Assembly (NCBI GenBank): GCA_025358125.1
Contig: JANYKS010000054.1
Span: 1-57,287, forward strand
DNA from: Actinomycetes bacterium
GTDB lineage: Bacteria; Actinomycetota; Acidimicrobiia; Acidimicrobiales; Ilumatobacteraceae
Direction of reading: 5' to 3'
DNA: 57,287 nucleotides
Shown here: one piece after another, positions 43,058 through 51,419 of the stretch
Layout of the letters: every line of letters starts with the position of its first letter
Numbering within the stretch: the stretch's first letter is position 1
The notes under the pieces: model-generated
Database searches by the model: none
Seen by the model: only the letters and a program-made list of their open reading frames with translations
What the model was told of the DNA's origin: nothing
Position numbers and translations under genes: made by a program

Positions 43058-43996
43058 TCAGCGAAGGCACGCGTCGGCGATGGCGCCGACGTGGCGATGA
43101 TCTGTGCCGCAGCACCCGCCGATCACCCTGATACCCGGATGGTCGCGCCGTAGCGATACGTACGCCGCGGCCAACTCGTCGGGATCGCCGCTGTCGAGCT
43201 CCTCAGCCTCGTCGAGTTCAGCATGCGACATCCGCGACGCGTTCGCACGGATGAGCCCAACACGTCCGACCCAATCATCTCCACTCGTGAGCACCTCGAC
43301 GAAGTGGTCAGGGTGCGCACAGTTGATCCCGTAGAAGACCGGCGCCGCGTCGGTGGCTTCATCCACGGCGTTGACGGCATCGCCCAGCTGTTCACCGGTC
43401 GGAAGTGTGCCGTCAGTCTCGACCGTGAACGACACGACAACTGGCAGACCGACGCTTCGACCGGCCCGTGCGAACCCGATCGCCTCATCGACGTAGTTCG
43501 CAGTCAGCAACGTGGTCAGATCCACGGCCGTGTCCGCGAACGTGGCGATCTGGGCCCGGTGGTACGCCTCGGCCTCCACCGCTGTCATCTGTTGGCCTGG
43601 CTGGTAGCCGTCACCACGCGGTCCGACGAGGCCGCTGATGACAATCGTGACGTCGGGAGAGGCGCCCCGGAGTTCCTCGAGCATCGCGACCGCCGCGCGG
43701 TTGCTCGAATCGAGGGCATTCTCGTCATAGCCGAGCAAGGCTCCCCAGTCGCGGTTGGCCCGCCACGTCGGTGTCTCGAGCACGATCCCTGCGCCGACCC
43801 TGCGGGCTATCTCGATGTAGGAGACGAAGTAGTCGATGAGCGCCGCCTTGCCCACGTTTTCATCGAGCAGTGGGAAGGCTGCGAAATGCGTGAGCTCGAT
43901 TCCTCGATCAAACACCAGGGTCGTTTCCAGCCCACCATCGGCGAGCAGCACCTCTCGGGTCTGTGGCAAGTCATGTCGGTAACTGATGGCGCCCAC
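43058..43996 (-). CDS. Homocysteine S-methyltransferase family protein
   Basis: A 312-residue zinc-dependent barrel. The three Cys ligands are visible in GINCAHP and GGCCGTD, and the start DGGLETTLVF is typical. It transfers a methyl group, often from S-methylmethionine, to homocysteine giving methionine. GTG 43996 has a strong ribosome-binding site (GAGGAG) a few bases upstream. The gene stands alone between the PIN toxin region and a gene-poor stretch. Confidence 0.92.
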   Translation of the reverse strand: MGAISYRHDLPQTREVLLADGGLETTLVFDRGIELTHFAAFPLLDENVGKAALIDYFVSYIEIARRVGAGIVLETPTWRANRDWGALLGYDENALDSSNRAAVAMLEELRGASPDVTIVISGLVGPRGDGYQPGQQMTAVEAEAYHRAQIATFADTAVDLTTLLTANYVDEAIGFARAGRSVGLPVVVSFTVETDGTLPTGEQLGDAVNAVDEATDAAPVFYGINCAHPDHFVEVLTSGDDWVGRVGLIRANASRMSHAELDEAEELDSGDPDELAAAYVSLRRDHPGIRVIGGCCGTDHRHVGAIADACLR

Positions 43997-44536
43997 TCGA
44001 TCTCCTCACTTGATGAAGCCCACGATAGCCCGCCGGGGTGGCACGACTGATCGGAAGCCGGTGATCGACACCAGCGACGACCTTGTCTTCTCGGTTGACG
44101 GTTGTTTTGGAAGTATCGGAGTTGCATCAACACCGCTGGGTCATCACCAGACCCGCTTCGATCGCGTTCCCGAGCCCTACCTCATGGTAGCGACCTGCCC
44201 GGCATCGAAGTGAAGTCGGCCGCAGGCGGCCTTGTTGCCCGACACTGCCGACGATCCTGTCAACACCGGGCGAGGTCGATCGTCTGATCGCAGCGTTGCG
44301 CTGTCACTCATCGAGATCGTGCGATGGTTCTCGGGATGCTCCTGGCGGGTCGCGGATATGAGCGGGTGCATCTCCTTGACAATGTCCGGTTGGGAGCTGT
44401 TGCTGATGGTGGCCGACAGTTGGAAGACGAAGGTGATCGTCGCCGCGAAGCGCATGGAGCCGTGGGCTCCGCTTATCGGTGGGTCGCAGACCCAGCCGAC
44501 GAAGCGGTCCGAGTTCCCGTCATCTACGATGTTGCG
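43997..44536. other. Gene-poor region upstream of cyclic-nucleotide-binding gene
   Basis: 540 bp with no gene I can support. Open frames exist on both strands, one of them (44232-44540, plus) ending in GTGA over the next gene's start, but its composition and lack of motifs argue against coding. I see no RNA-like hairpin of clear significance. Confidence 0.45.
44525..44530 (+). promoter_or_regulatory. -10 hexamer TACGAT for leaderless cNMP-binding gene
   Basis: TACGAT lies exactly 6 nt before GTG 44537, the recurring leaderless geometry. It decides the start, since the frame is open for another 200 nt upstream. Confidence 0.45.
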
Positions 44537-45019
44537 GTGACAGACATGCTGGTGCTTTCGGCGCACCTCCCCGAGGTCGACTTCGCCGCTGGCGAAGCCG
44601 TTGTGCGCGAGGGTGGGCCGAGTGGGAGCATCTGGGTGCTCGTCTCGGGAGCGCTGCGAGTGCGCAAGGGCGATATCCAGGTCAACACGATCACCAATCC
44701 GGGAGCGCTCATCGGTGAGATGTCGGTACTGCTAGGTATCGACCACAGCGCGACGGTCGAGGCGACTCGGCAGAGCACGCTGCGGCATGCCGCCGACGGT
44801 CACGGTTTGTTGGCTAGCGATCCTGCGATCACCAACCTCGTCGCAGTAGGTCTGGCCGAACGCCTGTCCTTCGTCACTACATACCTCGCTGACTTGACTC
44901 AGCAATACGCAGATGTACCAGGCCTGTCGATGGTGTCGGACGTTCTGAGTCGCCTGGAACAGCACGCAGGGCCATTGGCGACTCCTGGCTCGGCGCGCGA
45001 GCCCGATCCGGACTATTGA
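44537..45019 (+). CDS. Stand-alone cyclic-nucleotide-binding-domain protein
   Basis: A 160-residue protein with one Crp-like beta-roll (about residues 10-115). It shows DFAAGEAVVREGGPSGSIWVLVSGAL and a phosphate-binding cassette GALIGEMSVLLGIDHSATVEA, in which the Arg that binds the cyclic phosphate is replaced by His. No helix-turn-helix follows; the C-terminal ~45 residues are helical then disordered. It could be an effector-sensing subunit or a decayed regulator. GTG 44537 is chosen from the promoter-like hexamer. It is convergent with the phosphoesterase gene 24 nt away. Confidence 0.75.
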   Translation: MTDMLVLSAHLPEVDFAAGEAVVREGGPSGSIWVLVSGALRVRKGDIQVNTITNPGALIGEMSVLLGIDHSATVEATRQSTLRHAADGHGLLASDPAITNLVAVGLAERLSFVTTYLADLTQQYADVPGLSMVSDVLSRLEQHAGPLATPGSAREPDPDY

Positions 45020-45043
45020 CGAAGGTTGGTCGTCGGAGCGACG

Positions 45044-45793
45044 TCAGAAAACTGTGCGAGGCGGGGTCACGGGCTCCGTGAGTCTGATCTCTTCGGTGCC
45101 GATGAGGGAAATCCAGGTTGCTCGTTGTTCGTCGAGGTCGAGTTCGATGCGTGTCGGGATGGGACCGATCTGTCGGCCGGGGTTGAAAACCCATGTCTCA
45201 CCAATGCGGTCCGCCCATCCGCCGTCGGGCTTGAACGGCGGATCATGCACGTGGCCCGTGAGTACCACGTCTGGTCGGTGCTCATTGATCCAGCTGCCGA
45301 GCGCTTCATCGCCGTAGTCCCGCCGACCGGTCCAGCAGGTTGGCGATCCGAGCGGCGGCCAGTGATACACCCACACCCATTTGGATGGCCGGCGAGCCGC
45401 ATCACGGGCGAGTTGTGCGGCGACCGATTCACGCCCGACTGGTCCGTCCCACCATGGACAGACGGTGATCAAGGTGTCGCCGACCAGCAGCGAGTCACCA
45501 TCGGTCGGCACGCCCGCTGTCCGTGCTTCGTCCAGCCACAATGCAGCCCGCTCCCCGTGCGCATCCGAGCCCGTAAGGTCATGGTTGCCTGAGCTCACGG
45601 CGAGCCGGCCGGTCAACTGCAGCAACGCGAGGTAGCGCAAAACCACAACGATCTGGGCGTCGAGCGCAACGCTCGAACTGATGTCCAGGTGGTCGCCGGC
45701 TAGCACTACGAGGTCGAACGCTGGCGATGCGTCGACGACCCAGTCGAATTGACGCAGCGTGTAGTGGAGATCAGAGACAAGGAGAATGCGCAC
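45044..45793 (-). CDS. Calcineurin-like metallophosphoesterase
   Basis: A 249-residue di-metal phosphoesterase. All five motifs are present: SDLHY, the Asp of GDHLD, SSGNHD, a mid-domain His in WVYHWPPLG, and LTGHVHD. Members hydrolyse cyclic nucleotides, nucleotides or phosphoproteins; the substrate is unknown. The adjacent convergent gene encodes a cyclic-nucleotide-binding domain, so a cyclic-nucleotide link is possible but unproven. GTG 45793 is the conserved start (RILLVSDLH); no clear ribosome-binding site. Confidence 0.9.
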   Translation of the reverse strand: MRILLVSDLHYTLRQFDWVVDASPAFDLVVLAGDHLDISSSVALDAQIVVVLRYLALLQLTGRLAVSSGNHDLTGSDAHGERAALWLDEARTAGVPTDGDSLLVGDTLITVCPWWDGPVGRESVAAQLARDAARRPSKWVWVYHWPPLGSPTCWTGRRDYGDEALGSWINEHRPDVVLTGHVHDPPFKPDGGWADRIGETWVFNPGRQIGPIPTRIELDLDEQRATWISLIGTEEIRLTEPVTPPRTVF

Positions 45794-46391
45794 GATGCCC
45801 GTTCGTGAGGAGTTGAATGGCCAAGTCTAAAGACTCGCTTTGGGCCGATGGCCATCTGGGCAGCGACACTCCGCGGACGGCCGACGGCAACCGGAACCGT
45901 CATGGTCACCGAAGGCAAACAAGGCAACCTCTTCTCCGCCGTCTTCGAGCGACATGTGGAGGCTGTCGGAGCGGGGTCACCCACCGAACCTTGGATCTTG
46001 GTGACCACTTCGGCGATTGCTCTGCTTCGTAATATCACCCGCATGGGTGGTCGCTGTGTCGGACGCGCGGGCCGTGACACCCGGGCCGTTGCAGGCCGGC
46101 TGAATCGGGCGCGTTCGTTGTCGAGGAGTTCTGCCGCGCCGCCGGCAGAGGCCGCGACATTCGATCTTCCCCGCACGACACCGACCATCGTGCCGATGAA
46201 CAGTGCGCGACTCCTGGGGTCGTGCCGTCAGCGTTCACAAAACCTTAGCGACGCAGGAATCGACGAGTTTGCCGACGAGTTTGCCGGCGAGTTTGCCGGC
46301 GAAGCGGTTGGCGTCGATGTCAGCGTCCGCCGACTTTCTGCAAAGCAGAATGAACAGAATGAACCACCCTGGGTCCTCGGTTCGAGAGCAA
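45794..46391. other. Gene-poor region upstream of metallophosphoesterase
   Basis: About 600 bp. Frames are open on both strands, but none shows a family motif. A 12-bp tandem repeat lies near its right end (46265-46300). The region may hold decayed sequence. Confidence 0.45.
46265..46300 (+). repeat. 12-bp tandem repeat, three units
   Basis: Three units of GAGTTTGCCGRC (46265-46276, 46277-46288, 46289-46300), the last two identical. Period 12 keeps any frame. It lies outside any supported gene. Confidence 0.85.
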
Positions 46392-48686
46392 CTACGCGGC
46401 GTGGATCGCCAACCACACTCGCTCGGGGGTGCAGGGCATGTCGATGTGGCGCACGCCGAGATGCGAGAGGGCGTCGATGACCGCGTTTTGGATCGCGGGC
46501 GTGGAGCCGATGGTGCCCGACTCACCGATGCCCTTGGCCCCCAACGGGTTGCGGGGGCTGTCGGTCTGGGTGTTGGTGGTCTCGTACGACGGCAGTTCGG
46601 CTGCGGACGGAATCGCGTAGTCCATCAGGTTGCCGGTCTGGGGGTTGCCCGACTCGTCGTACCGCACCCACTCGAACAAGGCCTGCGCCGCGCCTTGGGC
46701 GATGCCGCCGTGCTGCTGGCCCGCGACGAGCAGCGGGTTCAGGATGCGACCGCAGTCGTCGACTGCGATGTGGCGGAGCATCTTCACTCCGCCGGTCTCC
46801 GTATCGACCTCGACGACTGAGACGTGGGCGCCGAACGGGAACGTGGAACCCTGCCCATCGAAATCGAGTTCGTGGCGAAGAGGGCCCGGCTCGATCCCCT
46901 CTGGAAGCTGCGAGCCGTCGTGCGAGGCGGCCGCGAGTGCAGACCACGAAATCGACTTCGAAGGGACACCCGCAACCTGCAGACCGTCGTCACCCTTCAC
47001 GATGTCGTCGGCTGCCGCTTCGAGCAGGTGCGCGGCGATCTGCTTGGCCCGGGTCATGACCTCGGTCGATGCGAGGTGAATAGCACTGCCGGCCGTCTGC
47101 AGCGAACGTGAGCCCAAAGTTCCCGAACCACGCGGCACCCTTGCGGTGTCGGAGTTCACGAGCGTGATGTTCGCCATCGGGATGCCGAGCACCTGGGAGG
47201 CGAGCATGGCGAACGCCGTGGCGTGGCCCTGGCCGTGCACGCTCGTCCCGGCGAAGACGCTTGCCGTGCCGTCGTCGTTGATTTCACATGCGCCGTATTC
47301 GATGTGCAGACCGACCGGGGCGGTGACCTCCACATACGCCGACACACCGACGCCAAGTTGTTTCACGTCGCCCGCGTCCCGGCGGCGGGCCTGCTCGGCC
47401 CGGAGCGAGGCGTAATCGGATGCCTTCAGAACGGCGTCGAGCGCAGCCTCGTAGTCTCCGGAGTCGTAGTTGCCGCCCGTGGAGGTGGTCATCGGCTCGG
47501 AGAACTTCGGGATGAAGTTGATGCGACGGATCTCTGCCGGGTCGACGCCCGTCATATCGGCCGCGACGTCGAGCACCCGCTCGATGAGCTGAGTTGCTTC
47601 CGGGCGACCGGCACCCCGATATGCGCCGACCGTGGTGTTGTTCGTCAACGCCGTATGGGCCTGGAACTTCACGGACGGAATGTCATACACGCCGACGGAC
47701 ATCATCTGGGTCAGCATCGGCAGGATGGCGCCGAGGGCTGGGTAGGCGCCGGCTGCCGCCACGACCGTGGCATCGAGGCCGACGATGCGGCCGTTGTTCT
47801 TCACGCCGAGCTTCGCCGTCATGACGTAGTCGCGGCCGTGCACGAGCGACACCATGTCTTCGGAGCGGGTCTCGGCCCACTTCACCGGGGCGTTCAGTGT
47901 CATCGCCGCCTTGGACGCGATGACGTACTCGACATATATCGCAGCCTTCGGGCCGAAGCCGCCACCAACCCACGGGCAGATGAGGCGCAGCCGGCCCGGC
48001 TCGAGACTAAGCGCCGGAGCCATGGCTGCCCGTGCGCTGTGGGGTGCCTGATGTGAGAGCCAGCACGTCAGCGTGCCGTCAGCCTGGGGTACGGCGAGCA
48101 GGCCATTGTTCTCCATCGGCACGCCGGCGAGGCGCTGGCTGACCATCGTGACCTCGGCGACCACGTCGGCGTCCTCGAGCGGGTTGGCGTCTTCGCCGTG
48201 CGCCGTCGCGAAGCACACGTTCGAGCCGTGCTCGGGGAAGAGCAGCGGCGCGTCGGGCTTGAGCGCTTCTACTGCGGACATGACGACGGGAAGCGGTTCG
48301 ATGTCGAGAATTACTGCTGCGGCGGCGTCGACAGCCTGGCTCTTGGTCTCGGCGACGACCGCAGCGCAGATGTCGCCGACGAACCGAACGCGATCCGCGG
48401 CGAATATCGGACGATCGAGCGCCGGCGGCATCATCGGGAAGCCGTTCAGCGAGCCGAGACCCATCGCGTTGCCGGAGTGGTAGACGGCGCGTACGCCCGG
48501 CATGTTTTCGGCCTCGCTGATGTCCACCGAGTTCAGCAGCCCGTGCGCGACCTCCGAGCGCACGAAGGAGATGTGCAGCATGCCAGGCTCGACCATGTCA
48601 TCGAGATATTTGGCCTCGCCGGTGAGCAGCGTTGGATCTTCGAGGCGCAGCACCGAGTTACCAAGAATTGAACCGGATGATGTCAT
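46392..48686 (-). CDS. Molybdenum hydroxylase large subunit (xanthine/aldehyde oxidase, CoxL-like), orphan
   Basis: A 764-residue molybdopterin-cytosine-dinucleotide-binding subunit. It has the N-terminal hammerhead domain (GEAKYLDDM…), GGGFGPKAA, the active-site loop AYRGAGRPEA, GTSVHGQGHATAF and GAKGIGESGTIG with the catalytic Glu. The loop reads AYRGAGRPE, which fits aldehyde/xanthine-type rather than CO dehydrogenase (AYRCSFR). Normally a FAD subunit and a 2Fe-2S subunit are encoded beside it; neither is present here. ATG 48686 has a GGGGGA ribosome-binding site. The substrate is unknown and partners must be elsewhere. Confidence 0.9.
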   Translation of the reverse strand: MTSSGSILGNSVLRLEDPTLLTGEAKYLDDMVEPGMLHISFVRSEVAHGLLNSVDISEAENMPGVRAVYHSGNAMGLGSLNGFPMMPPALDRPIFAADRVRFVGDICAAVVAETKSQAVDAAAAVILDIEPLPVVMSAVEALKPDAPLLFPEHGSNVCFATAHGEDANPLEDADVVAEVTMVSQRLAGVPMENNGLLAVPQADGTLTCWLSHQAPHSARAAMAPALSLEPGRLRLICPWVGGGFGPKAAIYVEYVIASKAAMTLNAPVKWAETRSEDMVSLVHGRDYVMTAKLGVKNNGRIVGLDATVVAAAGAYPALGAILPMLTQMMSVGVYDIPSVKFQAHTALTNNTTVGAYRGAGRPEATQLIERVLDVAADMTGVDPAEIRRINFIPKFSEPMTTSTGGNYDSGDYEAALDAVLKASDYASLRAEQARRRDAGDVKQLGVGVSAYVEVTAPVGLHIEYGACEINDDGTASVFAGTSVHGQGHATAFAMLASQVLGIPMANITLVNSDTARVPRGSGTLGSRSLQTAGSAIHLASTEVMTRAKQIAAHLLEAAADDIVKGDDGLQVAGVPSKSISWSALAAASHDGSQLPEGIEPGPLRHELDFDGQGSTFPFGAHVSVVEVDTETGGVKMLRHIAVDDCGRILNPLLVAGQQHGGIAQGAAQALFEWVRYDESGNPQTGNLMDYAIPSAAELPSYETTNTQTDSPRNPLGAKGIGESGTIGSTPAIQNAVIDALSHLGVRHIDMPCTPERVWLAIHAA

Positions 48687-48799
48687 GTGACTTCCCCCTT
48701 GACATGGCTGCTCGCCGCGCTAGACCCCGGCAGATTCGTGCAGCCTTCGCGACGATACACCCCTCGCACACGGCCGTTGGCAAGACGCCGACCGGGATA

Positions 48800-49206
48800 A
48801 TGCTGCACACCTTCTTCGACCGGCTGTTCGACGGATGGCGAGCCAACTTCACGATGCAGAGCGAGACGCGACAACGCGCCGGCTTTGATGCCCTCCCCGA
48901 CCTCGACGCCCTGCGGGGCGATCGCGATCTCCTCCACGTCAACGCGCTGGGTGCGTTCGACGGCGACCCAACCACATCGTGGCGACACGGCGGCCACGGC
49001 ACCACGATGCGTGCCGTACGCAACGGCCTGCCGATGGTCGGCATTCCTGCCAAGGGAGCCGGACCAGGCGCCGATCACACAGCTGCTGGAGCAGTGGAAG
49101 GTCAGTCGGGCGCTGCCCGGCCAAGCAGCGCTCGCTCGCCTTCGTTGGACTCGACGGTGCCGAACTCGCCGCCGACTCGGTCGAGGCGTTGATCGCCGGT
49201 GCGTAG
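48800..49206 (+). pseudogene. Glycosyltransferase (UGT/MGT-type) pseudogene
   Basis: Three frames together read a glycosyltransferase C-terminus. The first piece, from 48800, holds LHTFFDRLFDGWRANFTM… and the donor-binding signature HGGHGTTMRAVRNGLPMV. A frameshift near 49060 leads to DQAPITQLLEQWKVSRALPG in the next frame. A second shift near 49135 leads to DGAELAADSVEALIAGA with a stop at 49204. The segment before HGGHGTT looks deleted (GDPTTSWRH joins directly), and the whole N-terminal acceptor domain is missing. It is divergent from the molybdenum hydroxylase. Confidence 0.65.
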
Positions 49207-49644
49207 GCTCGCTCAGCGACGACACGTTCTAACGCTCGGGCCGCGCACAGAACGCCGCCCCTCGATCTCGCGGAGCTCAATCATCCTCGCAAATGTCGCG
49301 CCGGACAGTTGGCGGCACAATTTGACTCACCCAATCAGTCGAATTGTTGTGCCCAGCGTCAAGGGCCAACGTTCAGTGAGCCCAGTTGGTGGACTTGAAT
49401 GCTGGAATATCGAAGTTGCCCGATGGGTCTTCGTCATCGACTTCGGCAGCGAGCTGTCGCTCGTTCTCCGCCAAACACGAGTGGCCAAGCGCGCCGCCCA
49501 GATTCGCTCGACAAGACGATCCCCCATCCAGGGTGGGGGCCATCGCCCCTACCCACACTCTTCCCAATCGAATCGAGAATGGCGGTCAACCACGGGTCAG
49601 CGCAGTCAATCACTCACGACCCACAACCAGCCAGACGGTGGCAG
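49207..49644. other. Gene-free region with one inverted repeat
   Basis: 438 bp without a recognisable gene, between the glycosyltransferase and IS481 relics. It contains an imperfect inverted repeat at 49317-49347 (arms ACAATTTGACT and AGTCGAATTGT, 10 of 11 paired). No T-tract follows, so a terminator is unlikely; it might be a remnant element end. Confidence 0.45.
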
Positions 49645-49830
49645 ATGTCCAAAGCGCGTCTGGTGATCACTGCGGTTGTTGTCGAGGGTCGGTCCCAGGC
49701 CGAGGTCGCTCGTGCCTACGACGTCTCCAAAGGGTGGGTCAGCAAGCTCGTCGCCCGCTTCCGCTCCGAGGGTGAAGCCGCGTACGAGGCACGCTCGCGG
49801 CGACCCGCCACGTCACCGAACGCGACCCCT
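49645..49830 (+). mobile_element. IS481-family transposase N-terminal remnant
   Basis: About 60 codons match the IS481 transposase helix-turn-helix start: SKARLVITAVVVEGRSQAEV, then ARAYDVSKGWVSKLVARFRSEGEAAYEARSRRPATSPN. After 49830 the frame stays open to 50094 but no longer resembles the family. The DDE catalytic domain is absent, so the element cannot move itself. I see no matching terminal inverted repeats. Confidence 0.75.
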
Positions 49831-50048
49831 CCAGCCCGAGCAGGTCGTATGGGATCGATTTCGGAAGTGCAGGTTCCACGCTGGGGCCCAAGGACACGGC
49901 CGAGATGGATCGGTACGCGAGGTCTCGTCCTCGAACACGGCCACGAGCTCGAGCGAGGCGCCGAGCGTGTCGAGGCAATGTCCAAGCCTCGACACGCGAC
50001 GCGGGTCGTTGATGGCCCTGTCCGACTGCCGTCGCCCGTCGGATTTGA

Positions 50049-50395
50049 TTTCCAGGGCTCGCCTCGCGTCATCACGTACTGCTTCAACACGTAGCGCCCG
50101 GGGTGACGGCTAGGATGATCACGACCCAGAGGCAGCTGCTGGCCACGCGCGATGTTGCCGAGTCAAGCCGGCCGCCGGTCCACAGCGGTCGCGCCACGAC
50201 GGTCAGCCAGAGGATTTTCCACGCGGACTCGAACACGACGATGGGCAGCATTTTGACGGGTACCGAAGCCCGAGCAGTGCAAGGAGGCCAAGCGCAACCA
50301 GCATGTAGGTCGACACTCGCGGTACCGGATGGCTCGTGTGGCGATGGCCGCGTACGCAGCCATCACAACCATCGCGTCTTCAGTCGCGGTGTATC
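50049..50395 (-). pseudogene. Frameshifted small membrane-protein gene
   Basis: Read on the minus strand, three frames combine into one familiar ~150-residue membrane protein type. The pieces are: VSTYMLVALGLLALLGLRYP; after a one-base loss near 50257, MLPIVVFESAWKILWLTVVA followed by RPLWTGG…SCLWVVIILAVTP (stop at 50084); and, in a third frame after another one-base loss near 50097, WRYVLKQYVMTRGEPW. A further hydrophobic piece (EDAMVVMAAYAAIATRAI) precedes these. The joined order RYP-(V)K-MLP and VTP-WRYV fits the intact family. At least two frameshifts mean no full protein. Confidence 0.6.
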
Positions 50396-50626
50396 GCAAA
50401 CGATCGAGACACATGTCGCGTAGTGGGCGAAGGGCCTGCCGTTCCTCGTGACCTGTCGCTTCCCTCAGTCTTCCCAATCAAGGAGAGCGATGCAGTCACA
50501 GGTCACCAACGGTTTGGTCATCGATCACTTGTGGGGAGCGCGAATCGTGGCAGCCAGTGCTGCGCGACGACGACCGGCGTGGGGCCCAACCACACGGCGA
50601 GCCGCGACCCCGCCAATCGTGGCTGG

Positions 50627-51406
50627 TCAGGCCTGGGCGAGAAAGCGTTCGTACTCGGCGGGATCCATGCGGACCTCGTGCCTCGCTTCGGGGAACCTGC
50701 CATCCGTGACGTCGGCGGCGAAGGCTTGGAAGGCTGCGACCCGTCGGTTGTGCAGGTCTACCTCAATTGCGGCGAAGTCCGCGTACTTCTTGGCGTGCCG
50801 CGGGTACCGGCCGGTGTTGGTGCCGAGCACGTCGCACGAGAACAGGTACTGGGTGTCGCAAGCCGTCCCGCAGCCCATGCCCATGGTCAGCATCGATGTC
50901 GAGCGGGTGATGTGATCCGCAAGTTCGACCGGTACGACTTCGACCTCGACGAACGCGGCACCGGCGTTCTCGATGTCCTTGACCGACTGCAGCACGCGCC
51001 GTGCCTCCTCGGCGGTGCGACCGATCGCCCGGAACCCGGTCCAGGTCGCTAGGTTCGGCACCAGGCCGACGTGGCCGGTCACCGCAATGCCTTCTCGGGC
51101 CATGGCCTCGATGATGTATGGAGAGTGCGAGCAGTACACGGCGTCGGCACCTCGGTGCAGGATGTCGCCGAGGCGGACGGCCTCGGTGGGTGAGCTGACC
51201 GCACCGTGCGGCATACCTGCGGACAGGAACGCCGACGGTGCCAACCGACGGATCCCCTCGAGGTGATGGTCGGGCTCGCACGATAGGAGCGTGATACCTG
51301 CCTCCACTGCCGCGGCCGCTTCGGCCGGCGTGTCGACATGGAGCTGAAGCCACTTCTTGCGGCCCTTGGACGCGAGTAGGGCGTGCACCGTTGGCGGGGT
51401 GGTCAT
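50627..51406 (-). CDS. PanB-fold (ketopantoate hydroxymethyltransferase-like) protein without canonical active site
   Basis: A 259-residue member of the KPHMT/PEP-mutase barrel superfamily. Alignable blocks include GHVGLVPNLATWTGFRAIGRTAEEARR (residues ~111-137), VEVVPVELADHIT (~155-167), GMGCGTACDTQYLFSCDVLG and a KKYADF tail. Residues that define PanB are changed: the metal-site GDSLG region reads CEPDHH (~43-48), the DMPF motif reads GMPH (~64-67) and the catalytic AVKLEGG region reads AVYCSHS (~89-95). Glu154/156 remains. It is therefore unlikely to make pantothenate and may have another carbon-carbon or phosphorus-carbon lyase role. It follows the hydroxylase gene by 13 nt in the LacI-controlled operon. 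Confidence 0.75.
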   Translation of the reverse strand: MTTPPTVHALLASKGRKKWLQLHVDTPAEAAAAVEAGITLLSCEPDHHLEGIRRLAPSAFLSAGMPHGAVSSPTEAVRLGDILHRGADAVYCSHSPYIIEAMAREGIAVTGHVGLVPNLATWTGFRAIGRTAEEARRVLQSVKDIENAGAAFVEVEVVPVELADHITRSTSMLTMGMGCGTACDTQYLFSCDVLGTNTGRYPRHAKKYADFAAIEVDLHNRRVAAFQAFAADVTDGRFPEARHEVRMDPAEYERFLAQA

Positions 51407-51419
51407 AGGGGTTTCCCTG

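Noticed and set aside
44232..44540. 102-codon frame whose stop overlaps the cNMP-binding gene start
   Set aside because: The GTGA overlap is suggestive, but the protein is not similar to anything I know, has odd composition, and a promoter-like hexamer inside it serves the next gene.
45706..46188. 160-codon minus-strand frame upstream of the phosphoesterase
   Set aside because: Ser/Arg/Pro-rich with no motif, and it runs into the phosphoesterase coding region out of frame.
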